DNA of 64,000 bases from CALCZU01 sp964396165. Its GTDB lineage: Bacteria > Bdellovibrionota > FAC87 > UBA2466. Below the pieces are notes generated by a model. It was not told the DNA's origin. It searched no databases and saw only the letters and a list, made by a program, of their open reading frames with translations. Made by a program: the position numbers and the translations under genes. Below, in pieces: positions 41,585 through 50,684 of the stretch (positions within the stretch are counted from its first letter, which is position 1; each line of letters starts with the position of its first letter). The stretch lies in the NCBI GenBank assembly GCA_964396165.1, contig CAYNEF010000001.1, positions 104,491 to 168,490 on the forward strand. The letters run 5' to 3'.

Positions 41585-43660
41585 ATGAAAACGTTTCTTT
41601 CCCTTGTATTATTAACCACTATGACAGTCGCCGCGACAGAAGATCCCAATTTATGGTTAGAAGAAATTGAAGGAAAAGAAGCGCTCGCTTGGGTAAAAAC
41701 CCACAACGATAAAACACTCCCCCACTTTGAGGCGGACAAGAATTACAAAACTATTGAAGAAGACGTAAGACGAATTGCACTAGCAAAAGATCGTGTTCCC
41801 GCTCCGACCTTGATGGGACAATTTATCTATAATTTTTGGCAAGACGAACAGCATGTCCGAGGATTGTGGCGCCGCACTTCTTTAGAAAATTACGAAAAAA
41901 CAGAAATCACCTGGGAAACTGTTTTAGACATAGACAAACTCGCCGTAGAGGAAAAAGAAAATTGGGTTTGGAAAGGCGTAAGCTGTTTGCCATCCGAGCA
42001 CAAAAGATGCCTGGTCTCTCTCTCTCGTGGCGGGAAAGACGCTGCAGTCGTAAGAGAGTTTGATACCATCAGTAAGACTTGGATCGTAGACGGGTTTAAT
42101 CTGCCCGAAGCGAAATCGAATGTAGGCTGGAAAGATGAGAATACCGTCTACGTCGGAACAGATTTTGGCGCAGGCTCGCTCACGCTTTCGGGTTACCCCA
42201 GAATTGTAAAATTATGGACGCGCGGCACTGCTCTTTCTCAAGCTACCACTGTGTACGAAGGGCAAGAAGCCGATGTTTCCGTAAGCGGCTATACGGTGTT
42301 TCGCCCGGAAACGAATTTACATTTTATCAACCGCTCGCCCAGTTTTTTTGAGAGTGAGCTGTACTGGTTTGAAGATCCGGCAAAACTTGTAAAATCCCCC
42401 TTTCCTTTAGACGTAGAATACAAAGGGGTATTCGATCAGTTTCTATTAGTCTGGCTGAGAAAAGACTGGTCTATCAAGGGAAAAACCTATGAGTCAGGAA
42501 CAGTCCTTTCCCTTCCCGTCTCAAGACTTTCTGAACCTAATTTCGACGAATCTTTGGAAGTGGTATTTGCACCGACTGAAAAAACGGCATTAAAGGATCT
42601 CGTCACTACTCAAAGTGCGATCTATGTTTTCTTTCTCGACAATGTGAATGGGAAACTCGCAAAAATTAAACGCGCTTGCGGCGGATGGGGTAAAGCCAAT
42701 GTGATGCTACCCAACTTTGGAAACATCAGCCCGGTTGCCGCCGATGATTTCAGTGACACCTTGATTGCGTCTTACGAATCGTTCACCGTTCCAAGCAGCT
42801 ATTACCGCATGGGAGACATGTCTCCTAAAATCATCAAGCAAATGCCCGCACGCTTTAACAGTGAGGGAATCATTGCAGAACAATTTGAAGCGACAAGTAA
42901 AGACGGCGTTAAAATCCCCTATTTTCTGGTGCATAAAAAAGATTTTGCACTCGATGGTAAAAACCCGACGTTGCTTTATGGTTACGGTGGTTTTGAAATT
43001 TCAGAAATTCCTGCATACATAGGCACTTTAGGAAAAGTTTGGCTGGAAAAAGGCGGCGTCTACGCACTTGCCAATATCCGAGGCGGTGGCGAGTTCGGAC
43101 CTAAGTGGCACAAGGCCGCTCTTACCGTAAACAAGCAAAAATCCTACGACGATTTTATTGCTATCGCGGAACACCTGATAGAAAGAAAAGTCACTTCCCC
43201 CAAACACCTTGGCATTCAAGGCGGCAGTAATGGTGGACTACTTGTCGGCGCAACGTTTACCCAACGCCCAGAACTTTTTAATGCCGTCTTGTGTGAAGTC
43301 CCGCTTTTAGACATGCAACGGTACCACAAGCTTCTTGCAGGCCATTCCTGGACGGCGGAATATGGAAACCCAGATGATCCTAAAATGTGGGAAGTGATAA
43401 AAACGTATTCCCCCTACCAAAATTTGTTTAAAGACAAGAATTACCCCCAAGTGTTTTTGATGACGTCTACCAAAGACGACAGAGTGCACCCGGGCCATGC
43501 GAGAAAGATGATCGCCAAAATGGAATCTCTTGGTTACACTCCTTATTATTTTGAAAATATGGAAGGCGGGCATAGTGCTGCAGCCAATATCGAACAAATG
43601 ATAAAACGTAGAACGTTGGAATTTACCTATTTATTCCAACAGCTGACAGGTTCCAAATAA
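41585..43660 (+). CDS. Prolyl oligopeptidase (S9), exported
   Basis: ATG 41585 follows GAGGTG and gives a signal peptide (KTFLSLVLLTTMTVAA). A start in the repeat upstream at 41438 is not supported. The N-terminal half looks like a seven-bladed propeller, and the C-terminal half has the alpha/beta-hydrolase Ser in GGSNGGLLVG, the Asp in STKDDRVHPGHA and His in MEGGHSAAA. The enzyme cuts short peptides after Pro. At 692 residues it is the usual size. One base separates it from asnB. Confidence 0.92.
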   Translation: MKTFLSLVLLTTMTVAATEDPNLWLEEIEGKEALAWVKTHNDKTLPHFEADKNYKTIEEDVRRIALAKDRVPAPTLMGQFIYNFWQDEQHVRGLWRRTSLENYEKTEITWETVLDIDKLAVEEKENWVWKGVSCLPSEHKRCLVSLSRGGKDAAVVREFDTISKTWIVDGFNLPEAKSNVGWKDENTVYVGTDFGAGSLTLSGYPRIVKLWTRGTALSQATTVYEGQEADVSVSGYTVFRPETNLHFINRSPSFFESELYWFEDPAKLVKSPFPLDVEYKGVFDQFLLVWLRKDWSIKGKTYESGTVLSLPVSRLSEPNFDESLEVVFAPTEKTALKDLVTTQSAIYVFFLDNVNGKLAKIKRACGGWGKANVMLPNFGNISPVAADDFSDTLIASYESFTVPSSYYRMGDMSPKIIKQMPARFNSEGIIAEQFEATSKDGVKIPYFLVHKKDFALDGKNPTLLYGYGGFEISEIPAYIGTLGKVWLEKGGVYALANIRGGGEFGPKWHKAALTVNKQKSYDDFIAIAEHLIERKVTSPKHLGIQGGSNGGLLVGATFTQRPELFNAVLCEVPLLDMQRYHKLLAGHSWTAEYGNPDDPKMWEVIKTYSPYQNLFKDKNYPQVFLMTSTKDDRVHPGHARKMIAKMESLGYTPYYFENMEGGHSAAANIEQMIKRRTLEFTYLFQQLTGSK

Positions 43661-43661
43661 G

Positions 43662-45623
43662 ATGTGCGGTTTTGCAGGATTTTTTACACCGGGTGGTACT
43701 TCTTCAGACACATCCCGTAATTTAATAAAAAAAATGCGCGATACGCTTCTACACCGCGGACCAGACGATGGTTTTGAGTGGGTGGATGCAGACGCTGGCA
43801 TCGCCATGGGTTTTAGACGTCTTGCGATTCTGGATTTATCCGTCGATGGACGCCAGCCTATGCAATCGCCTGACGGCAGATACGTCATTACTTTTAACGG
43901 CGAAATTTATAATTTCCAGGATCTCACCAAAGAGATTGAAAAAGAATTTCCCGGCTTTTTACAAACCTACAAGGGACATTCGGACACGCGCATCGTACTG
44001 GCCCTGATGGCACTGTACGGATTTGAAGCGACTCTTCAAAAACTCGTCGGCATGTTCGCTATCGCACTTTGGGATAGAAAAGAAAAAACACTCTGGCTTG
44101 CACGCGACAGAACGGGAGAAAAACCTCTCTATTACGGATGGAGCGGCAAAACGCTTGTCTATGGCTCGGAATTAAAAGCACTTAAGGCACACCCCGATTT
44201 TGATGCGACGATATCAAAATCCTCTTTGGCGCTCTATTTCCGTCATGGGTATGTGCCAGCGCCCTATTCAATTTTTGAAAAAGTGCAAAAGCTACCAGCG
44301 GGTGGCTATTTAAAGTTTGATACGAGACAGATGCCTGATGGCGCTGAACTCTTTCGCATTGCAAAGTATTACTGGAATCCGTTCGACGTCATTCAATCAA
44401 AACGCATGCATCCACTGGAGGTTTCGGAAGAAGAAGCTCTCAGTCTTTTTGAAAAGCAAATGTACGATACTGTTTCCAAACAAATGATTGCGGATGTTCC
44501 GCTCGGCGCCTTTTTGTCAGGCGGAGTAGACTCAAGCCTCATTGTTTCCATCATGAGCCGCATCAGCACGAAACCGGTAAAGACATTCACAATCGGTTTT
44601 GATGTAACCGGGTTTAACGAAGCACCGTATGCCAGAAAAGTAGCGGAGCATTTAAAAACAGAGCACCATGAATTGTATGTCAGTCCGCAAATGGCGCTGG
44701 ATGTAGTGCCAAAACTTCCCCAGATGTATGACGAGCCCTTCGCCGACTCTTCACAAATTCCCACACACCTTGTCAGCGCCATGACGAGAAAACATGTCAC
44801 GGTTTCTCTTTCTGGCGACGGTGGGGATGAGCTTTTCGGAGGCTATCCTCGTTATTTTTATTCGGATATGATGTGGAGCAATTTGCATAACATGCCCAGG
44901 CCTTTGAGGAAAATGGGTTCTACTCTTGCTCACCAGGCAAAATACTTTGAGCAAATCATTCCGCTTCTTCCAGTTTCTTCGACAGTGAAAACCAGATTAA
45001 AGCGTCACGGCTTTAACCGTCTTGCAAACACATTAAATTTTTCTGATTTTGATAATCTTTATCTTTCCATGACGACACAATGGCACAAACCCACTGAACT
45101 TGTACCAGGAAGTGTGGAAGCAGAAACTCCCTTTACCAAAAGATCGTGGAAATGGGCCGATGAAGATATCGTCCACAGAATGATGTTTTTGGATTTCGCA
45201 AGCTACTTATCAGACGACATCCTCGTGAAAGTGGATCGCGCCTCCATGTCAGTCAGTCTGGAATCCCGCGCTCCTTTTTTGGATCACCGTTTAGTCGAAT
45301 TAGCCTGGTCTTTGCCTCTTTCCGTTAAATACAGACGAGGTACTGGCAAATGGATCATGAGAAAACTTCTGGAAAAATATGTTCCTACTTCTTTAACCGA
45401 CAGACCTAAAATGGGTTTCGGTGTTCCCATTGCAAAATGGTTAAGAACAGACTTAAAAGACTGGGCAAGTGAGTTACTATCTGAAAAAAGCTTACAAAAA
45501 ACCGGGCTCTTAAATTCCGCTCCCATCACAAAAGCGTGGCAAGAACACTTAAAAGAAAAACAAGATTTTGAAAATCCCCTCTGGAGCGTGCTCATGTTCC
45601 AGGCGTGGCAAAAAGAACTGTGA
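43662..45623 (+). CDS. asnB: Asparagine synthase (glutamine-hydrolysing)
   Basis: Starts MCGFAG, so Cys2 is the N-terminal nucleophile of the glutaminase domain after removal of Met, followed by LHRGPDDG and FNGEIYN. The synthetase domain has the ATP motif SGGVDSS and SGDGGDE. It makes Asn from Asp, Gln and ATP. The size of 653 is typical of AsnB homologues found with exopolysaccharide genes, where it may amidate sugars, but there is no such gene next to it here. A base after the stop of the peptidase gene. Confidence 0.92.
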   Translation: MCGFAGFFTPGGTSSDTSRNLIKKMRDTLLHRGPDDGFEWVDADAGIAMGFRRLAILDLSVDGRQPMQSPDGRYVITFNGEIYNFQDLTKEIEKEFPGFLQTYKGHSDTRIVLALMALYGFEATLQKLVGMFAIALWDRKEKTLWLARDRTGEKPLYYGWSGKTLVYGSELKALKAHPDFDATISKSSLALYFRHGYVPAPYSIFEKVQKLPAGGYLKFDTRQMPDGAELFRIAKYYWNPFDVIQSKRMHPLEVSEEEALSLFEKQMYDTVSKQMIADVPLGAFLSGGVDSSLIVSIMSRISTKPVKTFTIGFDVTGFNEAPYARKVAEHLKTEHHELYVSPQMALDVVPKLPQMYDEPFADSSQIPTHLVSAMTRKHVTVSLSGDGGDELFGGYPRYFYSDMMWSNLHNMPRPLRKMGSTLAHQAKYFEQIIPLLPVSSTVKTRLKRHGFNRLANTLNFSDFDNLYLSMTTQWHKPTELVPGSVEAETPFTKRSWKWADEDIVHRMMFLDFASYLSDDILVKVDRASMSVSLESRAPFLDHRLVELAWSLPLSVKYRRGTGKWIMRKLLEKYVPTSLTDRPKMGFGVPIAKWLRTDLKDWASELLSEKSLQKTGLLNSAPITKAWQEHLKEKQDFENPLWSVLMFQAWQKEL

Positions 45624-45712
45624 TCTAGTTGTAATCCTCTTCCTAGCAGACAGAACAGCTTCACTCATTGCAAATTTCGTATCGCGGAGTATTGTTCGCA
45701 TTAGAGGTATTT

Positions 45713-46237
45713 ATGCATACATTACTATTTCTTTTACTCACTCCTGCTTTCGGTTTTTCGATGGGGAAATCTATTCCTCCTCCTGAAACGGTGCCCTATG
45801 TAGATCTCAACAGATACTTAGGAGTCTGGTATGAGATTTCGAGCTTCCCACAAAGCTTTCAAAAAGGATGCGTTGCTACCCAGGCAGAATATTCTCTGCT
45901 TGAAAATGGCAAAATCCAGGTATTGAACTCGTGCCGGGACCAAACGCTCGAAGGAAAAATTCGCACAGCCAAGGGTACCGCCACCGTTGCCGATACAAAA
46001 AGTAATGCAAAATTAAAGGTCAGTTTCTTTTGGCCTTTTACGGGTGACTACTGGATTTTAGAGTTGGGAAAAGAGTACGAATACGCACTTGTTGGAGCGC
46101 CAAACCGTAAATATTTGTGGGTATTAAGCCGTACGAGACAGATGAATCCTGACGTTTATGAGTCTATTTTGCAGCTTGCTGTTGCAAAAGGATTCGATAT
46201 TTCCCAACTTGTGAAAACTCTCCAGCCTGTAAATTAA
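45713..46237 (+). CDS. blc: Bacterial lipocalin (Blc-like), exported
   Basis: ATG 45713 has GAGGTA upstream and gives a signal peptide (HTLLFLLLTPAFGFS). No Cys lies at the cleavage site, so it is probably not a lipoprotein, unlike Escherichia coli Blc. The lipocalin motif is YLGVWYEISSFP, followed by EYSLLENGKIQV, FFWPFTGDYWIL and WVLSRT. It binds fatty acids or lysophospholipids in envelope repair. Confidence 0.85.
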   Translation: MHTLLFLLLTPAFGFSMGKSIPPPETVPYVDLNRYLGVWYEISSFPQSFQKGCVATQAEYSLLENGKIQVLNSCRDQTLEGKIRTAKGTATVADTKSNAKLKVSFFWPFTGDYWILELGKEYEYALVGAPNRKYLWVLSRTRQMNPDVYESILQLAVAKGFDISQLVKTLQPVN

Positions 46238-46324
46238 GGCGAATTCTACCAATGTGAGTGACTATAAGTCCCACATTTTTAAAGGCTTTTTAAAGCCCGT
46301 GCCTGAATTAGAATTTAACTTCCA

Positions 46325-46340
46325 TGGCACCCTAATTGCT
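46325..46340 (+). promoter_or_regulatory. Sigma-54 (-24/-12) promoter, near consensus
   Basis: TGGCAC (46325-46330) and TTGCT (46336-46340) match the full RpoN consensus with the strict 12-base GG-to-GC spacing. Transcription would start near 46352 and reach the gene at 46389, which has GGAGGT. Confidence 0.65.
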
Positions 46341-46388
46341 GTTAAATCACGGCAGGAGTCTTAAAAATACATGGAATCTGGAGGTAAA

Positions 46389-47105
46389 ATGACAAAATCA
46401 GCATTACTAATAACAGCACTACTTACTATCATTACCGGCTACACTTCGACTGCCAAGGCGGACGAAGTTGTTGCAGTAAACCCGAAGTACTTATTTGTAC
46501 CGGTTGGATTTGATGATAACGACGATGTAGGCGTAGTTGTAGATGGGTACTTACAAGATACTTGCTACCGTTTACGTCCGACACTTGTCCAAGTCGATTC
46601 CGCTAAAAAGAAAATTATCGTACAACCAACAGCTGTACTTTATCCTGGTCCTTGCATGGACGTAACAGTCCCTTACACAACCACTGTAAGTCTTGGACAT
46701 AATGTTCCAGTCGGAAATTACACTGTAACAAATATGGATGGCACATTGCAGGAACGTCTGGAAGTGACAAAATCAACCAGCATCGGGCCGGATGATTATT
46801 TGTATGCCCCTGTAGATACAGCTTCTGTGACAAAAGAAAATGGCAAGCTTGTCGCTACAGTAAAAGGACGCTTTACATCCAACTGTCTAGAAATGGGTGC
46901 AATCAACATCATCAATACTGGCAAGACACTTCAGATGCTTCCGATTATGAAGCAAATGGAAAAACCAATTGGCGGTGAAGTTTGCAAACCTATTGAATCT
47001 GACTTTGAACAAAAAGTTACACTGCCTGAACTTGCAAAAGGCCGTTATCTTTTACATGTCCGTTCTTTGAATGGTCAGGCTGTAAACGTAGTATTTAGCA
47101 AGTAG
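46389..47105 (+). CDS. Exported protein with two similar Ig-like domains
   Basis: ATG 46389 follows GGAGGT. After the signal peptide (up to STAKADE) the protein has two related units. Each has two Cys at similar places (DTCYRLRP and PGPCMDV; SNCLEMG and GEVCKPI) and ends in a block like VPVGNYTVTNMDG or LAKGRYLLHVRSLNG. They look like a tandem duplication of a beta-sandwich with one disulfide each. Function unknown; a sigma-54-type promoter drives it. Confidence 0.65.
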   Translation: MTKSALLITALLTIITGYTSTAKADEVVAVNPKYLFVPVGFDDNDDVGVVVDGYLQDTCYRLRPTLVQVDSAKKKIIVQPTAVLYPGPCMDVTVPYTTTVSLGHNVPVGNYTVTNMDGTLQERLEVTKSTSIGPDDYLYAPVDTASVTKENGKLVATVKGRFTSNCLEMGAINIINTGKTLQMLPIMKQMEKPIGGEVCKPIESDFEQKVTLPELAKGRYLLHVRSLNGQAVNVVFSK

Positions 47106-48372
47106 CCAAAAGGTGCTTTGCACCCTTTGATAAAGCTTCGCGATCTTCAGGATGGGCGATCTCTATTAAGAGATTCGCCCTTTCTTTTATGGTTTTGCCA
47201 TACAAATCCGCAATGCCATACTCGGTTACGATGTAGTGCACATGAGCACGCGTAGTAACAACACCCGCACCTGTTTGCAGTGCCGTGACGATGCGTGACT
47301 GTCCTTTTTTCGTCCGAGACGTTAACGCAATAATGGGTTTACCACCGGGAGAAAGCGAAGCCCCCCTGATAAAATCCATTTGCCCCCCTACTCCCGAGAT
47401 AATTCGAGCACCAATAGAGTCTGCGCAGACTTGCCCTGTTAAATCCACTTCGACTGCACTATTCACCGCAACGGCTTTTGGGTTTCGGGCGATCACGTGA
47501 GGATCATTTACATAAGAGGATTCCAGTTGAACAACACTGGGGTTGTCATGGATAAAATCGAAAACTTTTTTGCTTCCCATGATAAAGGAAGAAACACTTT
47601 TTCCAGGGTGCACTTTTTTATAGGCGTTTGTGACTACACCTGTTTCAAGCAGCTTCAACGTTCCATCCGACCACATCTCGGTATGAATCCCCAGATCTTT
47701 GTGCCCTACAAGAGAAAGAGCGACGGCATCTGGAATAGCTCCGATGCCAAACTGTAACGCAGAACCGTTTTCCACAAGCGACGCAACCAGTTTTCCGATT
47801 TTCTGTTCCGCTTCGGAAATTTTAGGACAATGGGACAAGGGCAACGCCTCATCTACTTCAATATAGGCGTCAAAATCATCTATATGGACAAATCCATCTC
47901 CATGCACGCGGGGCATTTGCTGATTTATCTGCGCAATTAAAATCGATGCGGAATCAGCCGCTGCTTTTGCCACATCAATACTGACGCCAAGTGAGCACAT
48001 TCCATGTTTGTCAGGAGGAGAAACATGCAAAAGCGCCACGTCTAAGGGACGTCTTTTAGAACGAAAAAGTTGTGGGATTTCAGACAAGAAGCATGGAATA
48101 TAATCCACATGATCATAGTCCATGTGGGCGCGCAGATTGCCCCCCACAAATAAATTCGCTACTCGAAAATTTTCCTTGTACTTGATGTCGCCATAGGCAG
48201 CAGGGCCTTCGGTATGCAAGTGGATGAGTTCAACATTTTTTAGTCTGGACGCCTGTGCAACAAGTTCCGTAATTAAAACGTTTGGAGTCGCGCTTGCACC
48301 GTGCACAAAGACACGCTGCCCAGATTGAATCAGCGCAATTGCATCACTAACATTAACGGGGGAGGTAGCCAT
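47095..48372 (-). CDS. Acetyl-CoA hydrolase/4-hydroxybutyrate CoA-transferase family
   Basis: I chose ATG 48372, which lies inside the end of the M48-like gene. The fold of class I CoA-transferases is recognised by FVHGASATPN, AVNSAVEVDLTGQVCADSIG and SGVGGQMDFIRGASLSPGGK. These enzymes move CoA between acetate/4-hydroxybutyrate and other acids. Substrate cannot be told. The length of 425 is normal. The first part of the gene overlaps the preceding one by about 20 bases. Confidence 0.88.
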   Translation of the reverse strand: MATSPVNVSDAIALIQSGQRVFVHGASATPNVLITELVAQASRLKNVELIHLHTEGPAAYGDIKYKENFRVANLFVGGNLRAHMDYDHVDYIPCFLSEIPQLFRSKRRPLDVALLHVSPPDKHGMCSLGVSIDVAKAAADSASILIAQINQQMPRVHGDGFVHIDDFDAYIEVDEALPLSHCPKISEAEQKIGKLVASLVENGSALQFGIGAIPDAVALSLVGHKDLGIHTEMWSDGTLKLLETGVVTNAYKKVHPGKSVSSFIMGSKKVFDFIHDNPSVVQLESSYVNDPHVIARNPKAVAVNSAVEVDLTGQVCADSIGARIISGVGGQMDFIRGASLSPGGKPIIALTSRTKKGQSRIVTALQTGAGVVTTRAHVHYIVTEYGIADLYGKTIKERANLLIEIAHPEDREALSKGAKHLLATC

Positions 48373-49552
48373 GGGCCTTGATTTCGCGATCAATGTTATA
48401 TGCTCTGAAGCACCAGCTGTGGTGTGGATTTTTGTAATCCCCCACTGGGATCCACACAGGCAATCCGTTTTCTTTCCAGTCAGATTTGTAAAGAGCTTCG
48501 CATTTATCCATGTTGAAGGAAGAAGAACTGGGTTTTGAAATTACTTCTGAAAGTCTTCCCAACTTAAAAAGCGATTCGACCATTTTTTGAGGGGGAATTC
48601 CAATCCAAAAAAGAATCTCGGTGCCCATTTCATCCGCTTCTTGTTCGAATGTGTAGTACCCCAATCTTTGTTTGATTGCCTCAGGAATAAAATCATTGCT
48701 CCCGTTGGACTTTGCCCTTTTCATGCGCTCGCAAAGAGGTTTGAGACTGGGCTCTTCTGGAGGTCTGCCCTCTTGTGGCGTTTCAGGAACGCGGTAACAG
48801 TAATCATAACGATTCAAATTAAGAACATGCGCACGGTAATAGTGCGCAAGTTCATGCGCTATCACTGCTGCTCGCTGCTCCGGATCTTTTACAAGTGTAA
48901 AAAGGTTTTCACTTACAATCACAAGATTAGGGGCTGTTTCTACTTCGATGCGCTCGGCGATTGACTTGTCATTGTATTCCCCTGACTGACTACACTTGCC
49001 GGTAAGTTGCAGATTTTTATCAAAGCTCAGAGTACATTGGGGGAAACGCCCATTAAACCAATCCACGAAACTTAAAAAATCCGTATCTTTTAGATACCGC
49101 TTTTCACAAGGTGCCCAGGTGCTTTCGAGTTCTCCGTTTTCGTTTACGCGGATGCGCTCAAGCGTGTTTTCTTTAGTGGGTAAAATATTTGAATGTAATT
49201 GTACTTTAGTTTCGTAACAAACACGCTTCATCGGCATGACAAAAGCGTGGTTCACATTTACCTTAGTCACCAAAATGCGCGGTTTGGGAATTTCTTGCAT
49301 TTCAGAAGCAAAATTGTTTCTTAAGTAAGAATCAATTTTCTCTACCAAAGCCAGCATTTCAATCATTTCGGGACTTTGTTTAGGAAGTGAGTTTATTTCC
49401 CATGATTGGTAGATCCCGTCATTGTCTTTTAAGGAGAGATAACTCCAGTGCTTATCTTTCCAAGTAGGTGCGTTTGTCTGGTGTAGTAACGCAAACGCTG
49501 CGGCACATAAGGTACCGAGCCCAACCATAATCTGCAGTAGTTTTACCCTCAT
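48353..49552 (-). CDS. Membrane-anchored zinc metalloprotease, M48-like
   Basis: N-terminal hydrophobic anchor (LLQIMVGLGTLCAAAFALL) and then the zinc site HELAH (about residue 228) with a third ligand Glu in EQEADEMG, as in the M48 family. Length 399. The start at 49552 has no clear ribosome-binding site but a TATAAA four bases upstream, so the transcript may be leaderless. It is in a minus-strand group with the GH26-like gene upstream and the CoA-transferase downstream. Confidence 0.85.
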   Translation of the reverse strand: MRVKLLQIMVGLGTLCAAAFALLHQTNAPTWKDKHWSYLSLKDNDGIYQSWEINSLPKQSPEMIEMLALVEKIDSYLRNNFASEMQEIPKPRILVTKVNVNHAFVMPMKRVCYETKVQLHSNILPTKENTLERIRVNENGELESTWAPCEKRYLKDTDFLSFVDWFNGRFPQCTLSFDKNLQLTGKCSQSGEYNDKSIAERIEVETAPNLVIVSENLFTLVKDPEQRAAVIAHELAHYYRAHVLNLNRYDYCYRVPETPQEGRPPEEPSLKPLCERMKRAKSNGSNDFIPEAIKQRLGYYTFEQEADEMGTEILFWIGIPPQKMVESLFKLGRLSEVISKPSSSSFNMDKCEALYKSDWKENGLPVWIPVGDYKNPHHSWCFRAYNIDREIKAHGYLPR

Positions 49553-49605
49553 GTTTTTATACTAGCCGAGCCTACTAATTTGTCTAGCTGTATGGGGGCA
49601 GAATA

Positions 49606-50625
49606 TTAATTTTCTTCGCCGATTCCCCACTCTAAAATGGCGAGGGGCTTTTTGTCCGATAAGGTGCTCAAAAGGGGGTAAGTTTGCTCTAAAATTTCTT
49701 CAAAACTCTCATAGCAATCCTCTTTACGGTAGGGGCCATAAAGACTGATTCCTATCCAATCAATATACTCATCTCCCGGATAATATTTATCAAAAGAATT
49801 CCACTTTCCTGTAGGGACACTTCTGGCATTTAAATGAAAAAACCAGGTGAGATTGTTCGCATGAACTTGTCGAGTTAACTCCACCATTCTTCGGTGTGCT
49901 TCAATATAAGTGTCTGCAGTAACTTCTGCACCACTCCACGGAAACCAGTCTCCATTTGCTTCGGGGCAAAACTCTATCAGTACTGGCCTACCCAAACTTT
50001 TTATTTTTTTAGCCCACGCGAGTATCTCTGTATCTAAATCCCCATCGATGATCTTTTGAAAATTTATTTGCCCAAAAGAATGTGGATTTTTTATGTCGCG
50101 CACCATGATGCGAATGAATGGGACTTTATCTTGGGCTAAAATATTGTCGATTGCCGCAGAGGGGAACTCTATTTTGTCAGACCAATTGTTTGAAAAATAG
50201 GCCCAGGCAATTTTTTTTCTGGTTAACGTTTCAAATTCAAAAATCTGGTGGCTACTGACATTTTCTTCGAGCCCGCCAAAATCTGGATAAGCAGCCAAAT
50301 ACATACCCGATTCAGGCTCGCTTAAGACCGTACGTTCTTCCAGCCGTTCAAACTGCAACGTGCTTAAAAATTGTTTTGATTTTATTCCTGCGCGGTAAGC
50401 ATCTAGCGATGCCAAAGTGGAGTCAATGCGCAGCAAAATCTCTTTTCCTTTTTCATTTACCCAGTTCTCATGCCAGTAGCTTAAGGCCTTGATGCGTGGA
50501 AATTTTTCTTGCTTTAAAGTCTCAAAAGCTTCTTTGATCCATTCACTTTTTTTATGAAGAGATGCCTGGCATTGAAAAGAGAAACAGAGCGTAAAAATCA
50601 ATGCGAGCGGTATTATTTTACTCAT
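49606..50625 (-). CDS. Exported GH26-like glycosidase, C-terminus apparently missing
   Basis: Signal peptide (SKIIPLALIFTLCFSFQCQA) and a beta/alpha barrel of GH26 type: acid/base in IEFCPEANGDWFPW and nucleophile Glu332 in AILEWG. Normal GH26 enzymes continue for about 60 residues after the nucleophile strand; here the protein ends seven residues later. No continuation in any frame is visible in the 50 bases that follow. It may be inactive or a compact variant; mannan or beta-glucan would be the expected substrate of the family. Confidence 0.7.
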   Translation of the reverse strand: MSKIIPLALIFTLCFSFQCQASLHKKSEWIKEAFETLKQEKFPRIKALSYWHENWVNEKGKEILLRIDSTLASLDAYRAGIKSKQFLSTLQFERLEERTVLSEPESGMYLAAYPDFGGLEENVSSHQIFEFETLTRKKIAWAYFSNNWSDKIEFPSAAIDNILAQDKVPFIRIMVRDIKNPHSFGQINFQKIIDGDLDTEILAWAKKIKSLGRPVLIEFCPEANGDWFPWSGAEVTADTYIEAHRRMVELTRQVHANNLTWFFHLNARSVPTGKWNSFDKYYPGDEYIDWIGISLYGPYRKEDCYESFEEILEQTYPLLSTLSDKKPLAILEWGIGEEN

Positions 50626-50647
50626 GGGGAAGTAAAATAATAACCGA

Positions 50648-50658
50648 CTCGCAATGAC
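50648..50658. repeat. Short fragment of the dispersed repeat
   Basis: CTCGCAATGAC matches the right arm of the palindrome at 41405-41472. It lies in the short gap between lon and the GH26-like gene. Confidence 0.3.
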
Positions 50659-50684
50659 TTAGTAAGTATTAAAAAACTTAAGCC

